This document shows positions 1 to 7,930 of a stretch of 64,000 nt of DNA, one piece after another. Location of the stretch: the NCBI RefSeq assembly GCF_018403185.1, contig NZ_BOSE01000010.1, positions 62,001 to 126,000 of the forward strand, read 5' to 3'. The position numbers and the translations under genes are program-made. Origin of the DNA: Paenibacillus montaniterrae. Lineage in GTDB: Bacteria; Bacillota; Bacilli; Paenibacillales; Paenibacillaceae. Positions within the stretch are counted from its first letter, which is position 1; every line of letters starts with the position of its first letter. The notes below the pieces were generated by a model, which was not told where the DNA came from, did no database searches, and saw only the letters and a program-made list of their open reading frames with translations.

Positions 1-1107
1 TATCCGCAAGCGTTCAAGCGCAAGGTGCCGCTGCCTGAAAGCAATGCTGCAATGGATGATCTGCTGCATGAAGTAAAGTTCGAGCTTGACTGGATGCTGA
101 AAATGCAGCAGCCGCATTCAGGAGCAGTTTATCACAAGCTGACGACGCTGCAGTTCCCGCCGCTTGCTACGATGCCGGAGGATGATACTGCGGATTTGTA
201 CGCGCTGCCTGTGTCCGCTACTGCGACGGCCAGCTTTGCCGCAGCAATGGCGATGGCTGCGCGCGTGTATGCTGATCTGGACGAGCCCTATGCCGAGCGC
301 TGCCTGCAGGCGGCGAAGCAGGCATTTACCTGGCTTGAAGCCAATCCTGACGTGGAAGGCTTCCGTAATCCTGCTGATGTTGGCACAGGCGAATACGGCG
401 ATCAACAGGATACGGATGAGCGTTATTGGGCTGCCGCCGAGCTGTATCGCACAACAGGCGAGCAGCATTATCATAACGCTTTTCTGCGCTATGCGAGCGA
501 GCCGTCCTTTAGTAAAACAGCGCTTGGCTGGACCGATATGGGCGGCTACGGCACAATTAGCTATTTATTAAGTGAACAGCATAAACGCGACGAAGCAGTA
601 GTTGAGCTGCTGCTGGCACAGTGGCAGCATCAGGCCGAGCAGCTCGTTGATGTTTGCGAGCGGGACGGCTATGGCATTTCCTTGCAGCCGGAACAATACC
701 GTTGGGGCAGCAATATGGATGTGATGAACAATGCGATGCATTTGCTGTTGGCGCAGCGCTTTGCTAATCATGCTCGCTATGAGCCATTCATTGCCCAGCA
801 TGTTCATTATTTGTTTGGCATGAATGTGAATGGCATTAGCTATGTCAGCGGCTTTGGCCATCATGCGATGTCTTTTCCGCATCATCGTCCGTCCGTTGCT
901 GACGGAGTAAAGGAAGCTGTGCCAGGGATGGTATCCGGCGGACCAAACCGCAATTTGCAGGATGAATATGCAGAGGCTCATTTGCAGGGCAGAGCGCCAG
1001 CCGCATGCTATGCCGATCACGAGGATAGCTACGCTACCAATGAAATTACGATTTATTGGAACTCGCCTGCCTTGTTTGTACTGTCGCATTATACGCAACC
1101 ATCTTAA
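1..1107 (+). CDS. Glycoside hydrolase family 9 (endoglucanase-type), 3' part
   Basis: The reading frame is already open at base 1, so this is the C-terminal 368 residues of a longer gene. GH9 enzymes cut beta-1,4-glucans by inversion inside an (alpha/alpha)6 barrel. Both family signatures are visible near the end: a segment ending PHHRPS (bases about 877-895), and the YADHEDSY...NEIT...NSP block (about 1009-1067) that carries the general acid Glu. An upstream DTDERYWAAAELY stretch is typical of the barrel. No binding module follows the catalytic domain; the protein stops about 13 residues after the second signature. The GTG at base 25 is internal and is not a start. The signal peptide and any N-terminal Ig-like domain would lie outside the window. 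Substrate (cellulose, glucan or xyloglucan) cannot be told from this fragment. Confidence 0.9.
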   Translation, partial: YPQAFKRKVPLPESNAAMDDLLHEVKFELDWMLKMQQPHSGAVYHKLTTLQFPPLATMPEDDTADLYALPVSATATASFAAAMAMAARVYADLDEPYAERCLQAAKQAFTWLEANPDVEGFRNPADVGTGEYGDQQDTDERYWAAAELYRTTGEQHYHNAFLRYASEPSFSKTALGWTDMGGYGTISYLLSEQHKRDEAVVELLLAQWQHQAEQLVDVCERDGYGISLQPEQYRWGSNMDVMNNAMHLLLAQRFANHARYEPFIAQHVHYLFGMNVNGISYVSGFGHHAMSFPHHRPSVADGVKEAVPGMVSGGPNRNLQDEYAEAHLQGRAPAACYADHEDSYATNEITIYWNSPALFVLSHYTQPS

Positions 1108-1157
1108 TCCGTTGCTGACAAGTTTGCGAGTCCGTCCTTAGCGAAAGGAGAATTGCC

Positions 1158-3122
1158 ATGCAAAGTGTACTAAGTCAACTGCCGCAAATTATAGCCGACA
1201 GCAGGGAGCTGGTGGCTGAATTGCTGGACAGAAGCAAGCTGCAGCCGTTTCAGCATCAGCTTGATGAATGGATGATGCCCAGCAATATACCTGACAGCGG
1301 CGCTTATTCTTATGCAGCAGCTGGCGGCAATTCGGCTGCGGATATGCAGCCTGACTCGCAGCTCATTTTGCATGGCGATAACTTATTGCATATGGCTGCT
1401 TTGCTGCAAGAGGATGCGGCAAGGCCTTCGCTGCGCGGCAAGATCCAGTTAATTTATATCGATCCGCCCTATAATAGTCAGTCCGATTATGCATCTACGA
1501 TCAAGCTGCCTGCTGGCGATGCTCACGCCAAGACGCATCAGATCAAGCAATTGGCTTATACCGATCAATGGAGTGAAGGAATCGTCAGCTACTTGCGCAT
1601 GCTGACGCCAAGATTGCTGCTAATGAAGGAGCTGCTGCATGCGAGAGGCGCACTTTATGTCCATATTGATTGGCATGTCGGGCACTATGTCAAAATTATT
1701 TTGGACGAAATTATGGGCATGGAGCAGTTTCGCAACGAAATTGTATGGCAGCGTGATGCGGTTGGCAAGGGAGCAAAAAAATCGTCCAGCCAATGGTCGA
1801 GAGAGCTGGAAAGCATATTCGTCTATTCTCGCTCGGCGGATATGAAGTTTAATCAGCCGTACAAGCACGCTGAGCAATTGACGCATACACAGCTTAAGGA
1901 GTTTCGCTATCAGGAAGAGGACGGGCGCAAATTTAAAATTGTAACGCTCGGCGACTACTCTCAGCAAACAATCGAGCGGCTGCGCCAGCAAAAGCTTATC
2001 TATACAACGAGACAAGGCACGGAATACCGCAAATATTATTTGGATGAGTTCAAGCTGGCGATTGGCTCACTGTGGAATGATATCCCCAACCTGTCTCACG
2101 GCAGAAATACGGAGCGGCTCCCGTTCGATACGCAAAAGCCGGAGCGGCTGCTAGAGCGAGTGTTGCTTGCGGGGAGCGATCCCGGTGATTTGGTGGCGGA
2201 TTTTTTTGCCGGCTCAGGTACGCTGGCTGCTGTTGCCGAACGGCTTGGCCGCAAATGGATTTGCGCAGATATTAACTATCAGGCCGTTCATTTGACGCGC
2301 AAGCGGCTGCTTGCTGATCAGCAGCGTCCCTTTGCTATAGCAGCCTTGAAGGACTACACCAGGCTTGGCTTGCTCGTCAAGCAGCCTGACGGCAAGCAGG
2401 AGAAGCTTTGCGAGGCTGTTTTCCGCTTATTTGATGCAGAGCAGCGCGAATATCGCCAGCCTTTTTATATCGGATGGTCTGCCAAGAGCAAGACATTGGT
2501 GCTGCTGCTTGCTGTTGAGCATTGCTGCACACAGCAAACGGTAGATGAAGCAATGCGACTGCTGGAGCAGTACGACTGTACGATGCTTGCTCTGCTCTGC
2601 TGGCAAGTCGAAGCCGAGCTTGGGCAAGCGCTGTATCGTTCAGCTGATGATCGCCTTCAGGTGCTTAAAATTCAAGATGAGCTGCTGGATCAGTGGAAAT
2701 GGAAGGCGAGTCGGATCAAGCTGGCGAGAAGGAAGCATCGATTTTTTACAACGCTGCCGTATTTGCAGGTAGGCTTGAACTGCACAATAGAGACTCAACA
2801 TCATGTGCAGCTTGAGCTGCAGCTGGAGAAATACGATTATGTATCGCGCGAGGCGCTGCCGCTTGAGGCGAGAAGCAAGCCCAGGCTGCTGGAGCAGCTT
2901 GATCGCGATTCCTTGTCTTTGCTGGATTATTGGAGTGTGGAAGTTTATGACGAGCAGCAAAGGCTGCTCTATCAATGGCACTCTCTTGATCAGCAGCTTG
3001 TTCACTCAGTGCAGCTTCATGCAGAGACATCGCTATTTATCGTCGTAAAAGCGGTTGATTTGCTCGGCCTGACAAGCCGTTGGTCCTGCATGTGGCGCCC
3101 AGAATACAGCGAATCGATCTAA
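1158..3122 (+). CDS. Solitary type III Mod-like DNA adenine methyltransferase
   Basis: This 654-residue protein is a site-specific DNA methyltransferase of the beta class. The catalytic DPPY motif comes first (D102) and the AdoMet-binding FAGSG motif follows (residues 350-354), which is the order used by type III Mod subunits and relatives. An N-terminal HGDNLLHMAALL stretch and LIYIDPPYN are typical. Residues from about 410 onward are not catalytic; the tail has an LLDYWSVEVYDEQQRLLYQW segment and a late VVKAVDLLG segment that resemble the C-terminal beta domain of Mod-like enzymes. No restriction (Res) gene lies on either side, so it looks like an orphan. AAAGGAG sits ahead of the ATG, and a hairpin terminator follows at 3138-3166. 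It may act in epigenetic marking or be a remnant of a restriction system; the target site is unknown. Confidence 0.85.
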   Translation: MQSVLSQLPQIIADSRELVAELLDRSKLQPFQHQLDEWMMPSNIPDSGAYSYAAAGGNSAADMQPDSQLILHGDNLLHMAALLQEDAARPSLRGKIQLIYIDPPYNSQSDYASTIKLPAGDAHAKTHQIKQLAYTDQWSEGIVSYLRMLTPRLLLMKELLHARGALYVHIDWHVGHYVKIILDEIMGMEQFRNEIVWQRDAVGKGAKKSSSQWSRELESIFVYSRSADMKFNQPYKHAEQLTHTQLKEFRYQEEDGRKFKIVTLGDYSQQTIERLRQQKLIYTTRQGTEYRKYYLDEFKLAIGSLWNDIPNLSHGRNTERLPFDTQKPERLLERVLLAGSDPGDLVADFFAGSGTLAAVAERLGRKWICADINYQAVHLTRKRLLADQQRPFAIAALKDYTRLGLLVKQPDGKQEKLCEAVFRLFDAEQREYRQPFYIGWSAKSKTLVLLLAVEHCCTQQTVDEAMRLLEQYDCTMLALLCWQVEAELGQALYRSADDRLQVLKIQDELLDQWKWKASRIKLARRKHRFFTTLPYLQVGLNCTIETQHHVQLELQLEKYDYVSREALPLEARSKPRLLEQLDRDSLSLLDYWSVEVYDEQQRLLYQWHSLDQQLVHSVQLHAETSLFIVVKAVDLLGLTSRWSCMWRPEYSESI

Positions 3123-3137
3123 ATAGCTCAATTCAGG

Positions 3138-3166
3138 AAAGACCAGCTTATTCAAGCTGGTCTTTT
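3138..3166 (+). terminator. Rho-independent terminator of the methyltransferase gene
   Basis: AAAGACCAGCTT pairs with AAGCTGGTCTTT around an ATTC loop, and the right arm runs into TTTT. It begins 15 bases after the methyltransferase stop codon. Confidence 0.85.
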
Positions 3167-3267
3167 GAGACGATAAATCGACATCATATGACGATATCCG
3201 CACATTCTACTTGGCCTATGTTATGTTAAAGGTATAAATAATCGTGGTTAAGCTGCGGCTGGCTATG

Positions 3268-3675
3268 CTAGTCTGCAATCACCTTGATCACGACTTTTCT
3301 TGCTCGAGGACCATCGAACTCGCATAAATAAATGCCTTGCCATATCCCGAGCACGAGCTCCCCTTTATGGATAAGGACAGTAGCACTGGAGCCGGTTGTA
3401 ATCGCTTTAAGATGAGCCGCGGTATTGCCTTCCGCGTGGCGGTCAAGCTTGTGATGCCATGGATATTGCTCATCCAGACGGCGCAGCACATCTGTAACGA
3501 CATCGGGATCTGCATTTTCGTTAATCGTTATGCCAGCTGTTGTATGAGGGCAGTATATGATAACTTGCCCTTCCTTTACACCAGTTGTTTGTACATATTG
3601 TTTGACCTTGCTCGTAATATCAATCATTGCATCATGCTGTTGTGTCGAGATCGTTAAGGTATCAAGCATTGCCAT
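3268..3675 (-). CDS. YjbQ/UPF0047 family protein
   Basis: This 135-residue protein matches the YjbQ (UPF0047) family. Family marks are the CPHTTAGITINENADPDV block, the WHH...DRHAEGN...HLK block and the GELVLGIWQGIYLCEFDGPR block. The conserved His residues form a metal site in known structures, and some members are annotated as secondary thiamine-phosphate synthases; the true cellular role is unsettled. The first ATG is preferred because AAAAGGAG lies 12 bases upstream, while the second ATG (third codon) is too far. It is followed on the same transcript side by nothing before the methyltransferase terminator, and YbjQ lies upstream on the same strand, 69 bases away. Confidence 0.85.
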   Translation of the reverse strand: MAMLDTLTISTQQHDAMIDITSKVKQYVQTTGVKEGQVIIYCPHTTAGITINENADPDVVTDVLRRLDEQYPWHHKLDRHAEGNTAAHLKAITTGSSATVLIHKGELVLGIWQGIYLCEFDGPRARKVVIKVIAD

Positions 3676-3744
3676 AGGTCTATCTGCTCCTTTTCTGAAT
3701 AAATTGAAAAGGAGAGCCCAATTTGCGCTCTCCCAGCATATGGA

Positions 3745-4056
3745 CTATATAAGTACAGCAGTGCCGCTTACGGCAACCATTAGCATGCCTTCACGGATTA
3801 CCTCGTAGTCAATATCAACACCTATGATTGCATTAGCGCCGACACGCTGAGCTTTGTTCTGCATCTCAGCCATTGCAGCATCACGCGCTTCTTGCAGCTT
3901 GCTCTCGTAGGCACCTGAGCGTCCCCCTACAATATCGGTGATCGAAGCCAGAAAATCTCGAACAACGTTAGCCCCCATAATCACCTCGCCAGTAGCTACG
4001 CCTAGATATTGCTTGACAGGGTAGCCCTCAATTGTTGATGTAGTCGTAATAATCAT
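3745..4056 (-). CDS. YbjQ/UPF0145 family protein
   Basis: This 103-residue protein belongs to the YbjQ (UPF0145) family of small, probably pentameric proteins sometimes labelled heavy-metal binding. The typical EGYPVKQYLGVATGEVIMGANVVRD start, the GGRSGAYESKLQEAR segment and the GANAIIGVDIDYE segment are all present. The start at 4056 is chosen because a full AGGAGG-type site (rc of 4061-4070) stands just upstream; the longer open frame to 4170 has no support. Function in the family is not established. It is co-oriented with the YjbQ gene and could share its transcript. Confidence 0.85.
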   Translation of the reverse strand: MIITTTSTIEGYPVKQYLGVATGEVIMGANVVRDFLASITDIVGGRSGAYESKLQEARDAAMAEMQNKAQRVGANAIIGVDIDYEVIREGMLMVAVSGTAVLI

Positions 4057-4274
4057 TACAATTTCCTCCTTTGATATATTGCATTGAAACGCTTGCTCGA
4101 TTGATATGCGTGACGCAGAACAGATAAAAGCATCTATAGTATAACACAAACAAAATACAGCTATTACCAAATTTTTATTGCCAATTTCCTGTAACTGCTA
4201 AGGAAATCCAACTATTCAAGTAAGTCTAATAAGTAACATCAGTGGATGATTTAAATAGGGGAGTGAGGAACATG

Positions 4275-4961
4275 ATTGAAAACTTGAGAAAGAAGTATGG
4301 CAATGCCTTCGAGTACGTCGTGCATTTTCGCCAGTTAGAGCAGGAAAAGCTCAAATTAACGCGCGAGCTGCACGATACTGCGCTGCAGGAGCAAATTATC
4401 GCACTAAGAGAGCTTGATTTATTGCTGACGGAGCCTGAATTGCAGGAAAGGCTCGACCTGAAAAAGCGATTGTTTCGCATTCGCGAGCAGCAGGCAAGCA
4501 GCATTTATACGCTGCGTGATTTTTGCCAGTCTCATTTCGTACCCAGGCTTGCGGATGGAGAGCTGAACAATCAAATCCAGCTGCTGCTCGATCGACTGCA
4601 GCTGCGTACCAATATCGAAGTCATTTATCATAATCGCTGGCAGAAGCGAGGATTGGAAGGGGAGCGTGCGCTGCATGTATATCGGATATTGCAGGAGCTG
4701 ATTCACAATACGGAGAAGCATGCTCATGCTACCCGTGTTGAGCTGTATATGGAGCAAGAGCGAGACTGCTTCTTGATCCAATACAGAGATGATGGAATTG
4801 GCATAGACAGCATTGAGCAGGCCTCTACAGCAAAGCTCGGCTTGAAAGGGATTTACAGCAGGGTGGAATGCTTAAACGGGCAAATTAGCTTTACGACCGC
4901 CAAGCATGCAGGAGTTCAATGCATGCTGCGAATTCCGCAAGTCGCTTCGGCGGTTCAGTAG
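4275..4961 (+). CDS. Soluble histidine kinase of the HisKA_3 (ComP/DegS-like) type
   Basis: The protein has about 228 residues when started at the ATG at 4275, which has GGGAGTGAGG directly upstream; the GTG at 4242 would add 11 unsupported residues. A HisKA_3 H-box (ELHDTALQEQ) is followed by an HATPase domain with an N-box (LQELIHNTEKHAHA), a DDGIGID box and a GLKGIYSRVE box. There is no membrane segment and no sensor domain, and no response regulator gene lies within several kilobases. It resembles the cytoplasmic half of ComP-type kinases. It may sense an intracellular signal or work with a partner protein encoded elsewhere. Its regulator cannot be named from this window. Confidence 0.8.
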   Translation: MENLRKKYGNAFEYVVHFRQLEQEKLKLTRELHDTALQEQIIALRELDLLLTEPELQERLDLKKRLFRIREQQASSIYTLRDFCQSHFVPRLADGELNNQIQLLLDRLQLRTNIEVIYHNRWQKRGLEGERALHVYRILQELIHNTEKHAHATRVELYMEQERDCFLIQYRDDGIGIDSIEQASTAKLGLKGIYSRVECLNGQISFTTAKHAGVQCMLRIPQVASAVQ

Positions 4962-4968
4962 TGATTTG

Positions 4969-5014
4969 TGCGGAAAGCAGCTGAAGTCAATTATGCGGAA
5001 AGCAGCTGAAGTCA
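4969..5014. repeat. Two-copy 21-base direct repeat after the kinase gene
   Basis: The unit TGCGGAAAGCAGCTGAAGTC(A) occurs at 4969-4989 and again at 4994-5014, a period of 25 bases, with a third partial TGCGGA at 5018. It lies between the kinase stop and the AraC-gene terminator. No function is apparent. Confidence 0.6.
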
Positions 5015-5027
5015 GCATGCGGAGGTG

Positions 5028-5079
5028 AAAAAAGATATGCCTTGCTCTGTCAACTGCAATGAGCTGGCAAGAGCAAGGC
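5028..5079 (-). terminator. Terminator of the AraC-family gene
   Basis: Arms GCCTTGCTCT (5039-5048) and AGAGCAAGGC (5070-5079) pair perfectly. Read on the minus strand the hairpin is followed by a TCTTTTTT run (rc of 5028-5034). It starts 12 bases after the stop codon of the minus-strand gene. Confidence 0.75.
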
Positions 5080-5090
5080 GGGAGCAGCCG

Positions 5091-5918
5091 CTAATAATGA
5101 GAAGAGATCAGCTTTTTGCGATAATCGCTTGGGGAAATTCCGTTATATTTTTTAAATACGCGGCTAAAGTAAAAGCTGTCGTGATACCCTACCAGCTCTG
5201 CCACTTGTGCCACTGTGTAATGCTGGGCGCGTAGCAGCTCGCGAGAGCGCTTCATGCGAAAGCTGGTTAAATAATGGTTAGGGGTCATGCCCGTATAACG
5301 CTCGAACAAGTAAGCGAAGCGTCTTCGCTCAATTCCGACATACTGTGAAATTTGAGTAACCGAAATCGGCTTGCTGTAGCTTTCATGCATATATTCGACT
5401 GCTTGCAGCATCAACTCGGTTTTCGAAGTTTTCGTTTGCTGCTGAACAGCCTGCAGCATAAGCCGAAGCAGCTGATAAAAATCGGTTTTAGCCTGCAGCT
5501 TTGTAAGTGGAACTGCCAATTGATAGCGCGCAATAAGTGTTGTTAGCTGCTGTGACAGGCTTGCGCTGCTTCCAGTATGCATCACGAAGTTTTGCAGGTA
5601 GAGTGGAAACTGCTGTTGCTCCTCTACAGGCAAGCGGTAATTTACGACTGCATATCGCCAAGGCTCATCGCCAATAACATGAATATTAAGCTTCATCTTC
5701 GGTGCTGCATGAAGCAGCACGCCCTGCTCAAGCTTGTACTGCGCTCCATCGACTGCAACGTAAGCACTGCCGCTGCAAGTGAAAACGAGACCGCTGCTAT
5801 CAATTGCTGTATGCCCGGAGCTCGCCTGCCTGATTGGAATTTCATGCGCATATGCTTCAACAAAGTGAAGAGGTGCTTCGGCAAAATAATCGACTAATTG
5901 ATTGATATGGTAATTCAT
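5091..5918 (-). CDS. AraC-family regulator, possibly siderophore-responsive (Btr-like)
   Basis: This 275-residue regulator has an N-terminal cupin-like ligand domain (about residues 20-130) and a C-terminal pair of AraC helix-turn-helix motifs (about 175-272, with ISVTQISQYVGIERRRFAYLF and VAQVAELVGYHDSFYFSRVFKK split over two helices). The start ATG is preceded by GAGGTG. A near-perfect 7-1-7 Fur box lies 43 bases upstream (5961-5975). Iron control of an AraC regulator recalls Btr, which activates siderophore uptake genes in Bacillus, but no siderophore transporter is in the window. The divergent neighbour is a manganese-type ABC operon. The regulated genes are therefore inferred to be elsewhere or unknown. 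Confidence 0.8.
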   Translation of the reverse strand: MNYHINQLVDYFAEAPLHFVEAYAHEIPIRQASSGHTAIDSSGLVFTCSGSAYVAVDGAQYKLEQGVLLHAAPKMKLNIHVIGDEPWRYAVVNYRLPVEEQQQFPLYLQNFVMHTGSSASLSQQLTTLIARYQLAVPLTKLQAKTDFYQLLRLMLQAVQQQTKTSKTELMLQAVEYMHESYSKPISVTQISQYVGIERRRFAYLFERYTGMTPNHYLTSFRMKRSRELLRAQHYTVAQVAELVGYHDSFYFSRVFKKYNGISPSDYRKKLISSHY

Positions 5919-5960
5919 CTATTCACCTCAATTTCTTTCAACAAAAGTCTTAATTGATAT

Positions 5961-5975
5961 TGAGAATTATTATCA
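5961..5975. promoter_or_regulatory. Fur box
   Basis: TGAGAATTATTATCA differs at one position from the 7-1-7 Fur consensus TGATAAT-N-ATTATCA. It lies upstream of the AraC-family gene on the minus strand and within the spacer of a possible plus-strand promoter, TTGATA (5954-5959) - N17 - TAAAAG (5977-5982). It could therefore control transcription in both directions. Confidence 0.7.
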
Positions 5976-5988
5976 ATAAAAGTGTAAC

Positions 5989-6110
5989 AAACAAAAAAAT
6001 AGATGTACATGGACAAATTACGAATTAAGTCGAATTTTTTCGTTGCGTCCTACGACATTCTTTAGTCTAATCACAGGACAAAAGTCCAAAATATGTGATT
6101 AGCTTTTTTA
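5989..6110 (+). ncRNA. Candidate Fur-controlled small RNA or leader transcript
   Basis: The possible promoter around the Fur box would start transcription near 5989, and a clear plus-strand terminator ends it near 6110, well before the promoter of the metal operon at 6181. The transcript would be about 120 bases. It contains one 20-codon ORF (6003-6065, ATG to TAG) that stops two bases before the terminator hairpin but has no ribosome site. An iron-controlled small RNA like FsrA of Bacillus is one explanation; a leader peptide is another. Neither is proven. Confidence 0.35.
6067..6110 (+). terminator. Two-tier terminator hairpin upstream of the metal operon
   Basis: Outer arms CTAATCACA (6067-6075) and TGTGATTAG (6094-6102) enclose an inner GGAC-AAAA-GTCC stem and are followed by CTTTTTT. 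The T run is only on the plus strand, although no plus-strand gene precedes it. Confidence 0.75.
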
Positions 6111-6180
6111 TTTGTCCATCAATTTGCCTATAACTATAACTGTTGTACAACTCAATAAGTTTTGTTTAAATATAAAAATG

Positions 6181-6209
6181 TTGCACTAGGGAAAAATTCG
6201 TATTATACT
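6181..6209 (+). promoter_or_regulatory. Promoter of the metal operon with an overlapping MntR-like box
   Basis: TTGCAC (6181-6186) and TATACT (6204-6209) are separated by 17 bases. The -35 region reads GTTGCACTAGGGAAAA, which resembles the MntR operator form TTTGC...AGGNAAA as I recall it from Bacillus. MntR bound here would block the -35 element, which fits repression by manganese. Confidence 0.55.
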
Positions 6210-6244
6210 GATCGTATCATAAAAAAATTGAAGGGATGAGGGAG

Positions 6245-7192
6245 ATGAAAAAATTATCAAGCCATCTTGTCGTTGTACTGATGGCGTTCAGCCTGCTGCT
6301 GGCAGGCTGCCAGACTGGTACAAAATCCAATGATACTAATGAAAATGGGGACAAATTAAAGGTCGTAACCACAATTGCTCAAATCGGCGAGCCGCTAGCT
6401 GCAATTGGTGAAGATATGATCGAGGTAACAAGCCTGATGGGGCCAGGCGTGGACCCGCATCTGCATCAAGCAACAACCGGGGATATTACGAAGCTTGATC
6501 AAAGCGATGTTATTTTTTACAGCGGCTTGCATCTTGAAGCGAACATGCTGAAGGCATTTGAGGAAATGAGCAAATCCAAGCCGGTAGTAGCAATTGGCGA
6601 GTCCATTCCAGAGGATCAGCTGCTTAAGGACGAAACGGGTGCGATCGACCCGCATATTTGGTTCGATATTGAGCTATGGAAAACCGCTCTTGGTACTGCA
6701 GTCGAGCAAATTATCGAGCTTGTGCCAGAGCATAAGGCTAAGCTAACAGAAAATATGGAGCAATATTTTTTGAAGCTTGATGAGCTGCAGCAGGAAAGCA
6801 AGGCCAAGCTGGTTGAAATTCCACAGGAACAGCGCATTCTCGTAACGGCGCACGACGCATTTGGCTATTTTGGGGCTGCTAACGATTTGCAGGTGGTTGG
6901 CCTGCAGGGCTTGAGCACGGAGGATGAAATTGGCTTGAGCGATATTAACGATACAATTGCATTGCTGATGGAGCATCAGGTGCCGGCAGTATTTATTGAA
7001 AGCAGTATTAACCCTGACAGCATTAATGCGGTTATTGAAGGCGCCAAAAAGAACGGATTGGAAGTTAAGCTTGGCGGCGAGCTGTTCTCGGATGCGATGG
7101 GAGCAGCAGGGACGGATGAAGGAACGTATATCGGGATGTATACACATAATGTAAAGACGATAACAGAAGGCTTGCTTGGAAAGGGTGAGTAA
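6245..7192 (+). CDS. mntA: Manganese/zinc ABC transporter substrate-binding lipoprotein
   Basis: This is a cluster A-I (TroA/MntA/ZnuA) binding protein of 315 residues. The signal sequence ends in the lipobox LLAGC with the lipidated Cys at residue 22. Metal ligands visible are the His residues in VDPHLH, DPHIWFD and VTAHDAFGYFG, with a late acidic ligand probably in LFSDAMG. There is no His-rich loop of the kind common in zinc-specific ZnuA. A His, not Glu, at the third ligand resembles TroA more than PsaA, so manganese versus zinc is not settled by sequence alone. The ATG at 6245 is chosen because AAGGG lies 9 bases upstream; the ATG at 6236 is too close to it. It is the first gene of a four-gene operon. 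Confidence 0.88.
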   Translation: MKKLSSHLVVVLMAFSLLLAGCQTGTKSNDTNENGDKLKVVTTIAQIGEPLAAIGEDMIEVTSLMGPGVDPHLHQATTGDITKLDQSDVIFYSGLHLEANMLKAFEEMSKSKPVVAIGESIPEDQLLKDETGAIDPHIWFDIELWKTALGTAVEQIIELVPEHKAKLTENMEQYFLKLDELQQESKAKLVEIPQEQRILVTAHDAFGYFGAANDLQVVGLQGLSTEDEIGLSDINDTIALLMEHQVPAVFIESSINPDSINAVIEGAKKNGLEVKLGGELFSDAMGAAGTDEGTYIGMYTHNVKTITEGLLGKGE

Positions 7193-7193
7193 C

Positions 7194-7928
7194 ATGAACG
7201 AGGCAATCGTAGTCAACCGCTTAAGCGCTGCCTACCGCAAGACTGAGGTGCTGTCACAGGTATCGTTTACGGTTAAGCCCGGCACGTTAACAAGCATTGT
7301 TGGACCAAATGGAGCAGGCAAATCGACGCTGATCAAAAGCATGCTGGAGCTGCACCCCCGTACTGCGGGGGAGGTCAGCTTCCTCGGCCAGCCCTACCAG
7401 AAGGCCAAAAAGAAAATCGGCTATGTGCCGCAGCGCGGCTCAGTCGATTGGGATTTCCCGACTGATGCACTGGATGTCGTGCTAATGGGCCTATACGGCA
7501 AAATAGGCTGGCTCAAGCTGCCGCGCAAATCCGATCGCGAGCAGGCGATGGAGGCGCTGCGCTCGATGGGGATGGAGCAATATGCGAATCGGCAAATTAG
7601 CCAGCTGTCCGGTGGACAGCAGCAGCGGGTATTTTTAGCGCGAGCACTTGTGCAGGATGCGGAGCTGTATTTTTTGGACGAACCGCTGGCGGGCGTAGAT
7701 GCTGCAACAGAACGCATCATTATGGATACGCTGCAGCAGCTTAAAAACCGCGGTCGCACTGTGATGGTTGTGCATCATGACCTGCAGACAGTAGAAGACT
7801 ACTATGACCATGTTTTGCTGCTGAATCGCACCGTTGTTGCTCACGGTCCGACCGATGAGGTATTTACGGCCGAGCAGCTGCACAGAACCTATGGCGGAGC
7901 GCTGCGCTGGATGAGAGAGAAGGTGTAG
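7194..7928 (+). CDS. mntB: Metal ABC transporter ATP-binding protein
   Basis: This 244-residue ATPase powers the metal importer. It has Walker A (GPNGAGKST), a Q-loop region (GYVPQR), the signature LSGGQQQR, Walker B (LYFLDEP) and the switch His in VVHHD. The ATG at 7194 is used; the TTG at 7176 lies inside the previous gene. One base separates it from the binding-protein stop, and three bases from the next start, so the genes are translationally close. Confidence 0.9.
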   Translation: MNEAIVVNRLSAAYRKTEVLSQVSFTVKPGTLTSIVGPNGAGKSTLIKSMLELHPRTAGEVSFLGQPYQKAKKKIGYVPQRGSVDWDFPTDALDVVLMGLYGKIGWLKLPRKSDREQAMEALRSMGMEQYANRQISQLSGGQQQRVFLARALVQDAELYFLDEPLAGVDAATERIIMDTLQQLKNRGRTVMVVHHDLQTVEDYYDHVLLLNRTVVAHGPTDEVFTAEQLHRTYGGALRWMREKV

Positions 7929-7930
7929 TT

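Noticed and set aside
4057..4170. Longer start (4170) for the YbjQ-family gene
   Set aside because: The extra 38 residues are not family-like, and a full ribosome site stands directly before the ATG at 4056.
5025..5234. Plus-strand ORF of 69 codons behind a good GGAGGTG site
   Set aside because: It runs antisense through the AraC gene and through that gene's terminator, and its sequence is not protein-like. The GGAGGTG probably arises by chance beside the tandem repeat.
6181..6235. Zur box for the metal operon
   Set aside because: TCGTATTATACTGA resembles a half Zur site but lacks the symmetric ATTACGA arm; the MntR-like match over the -35 is better.
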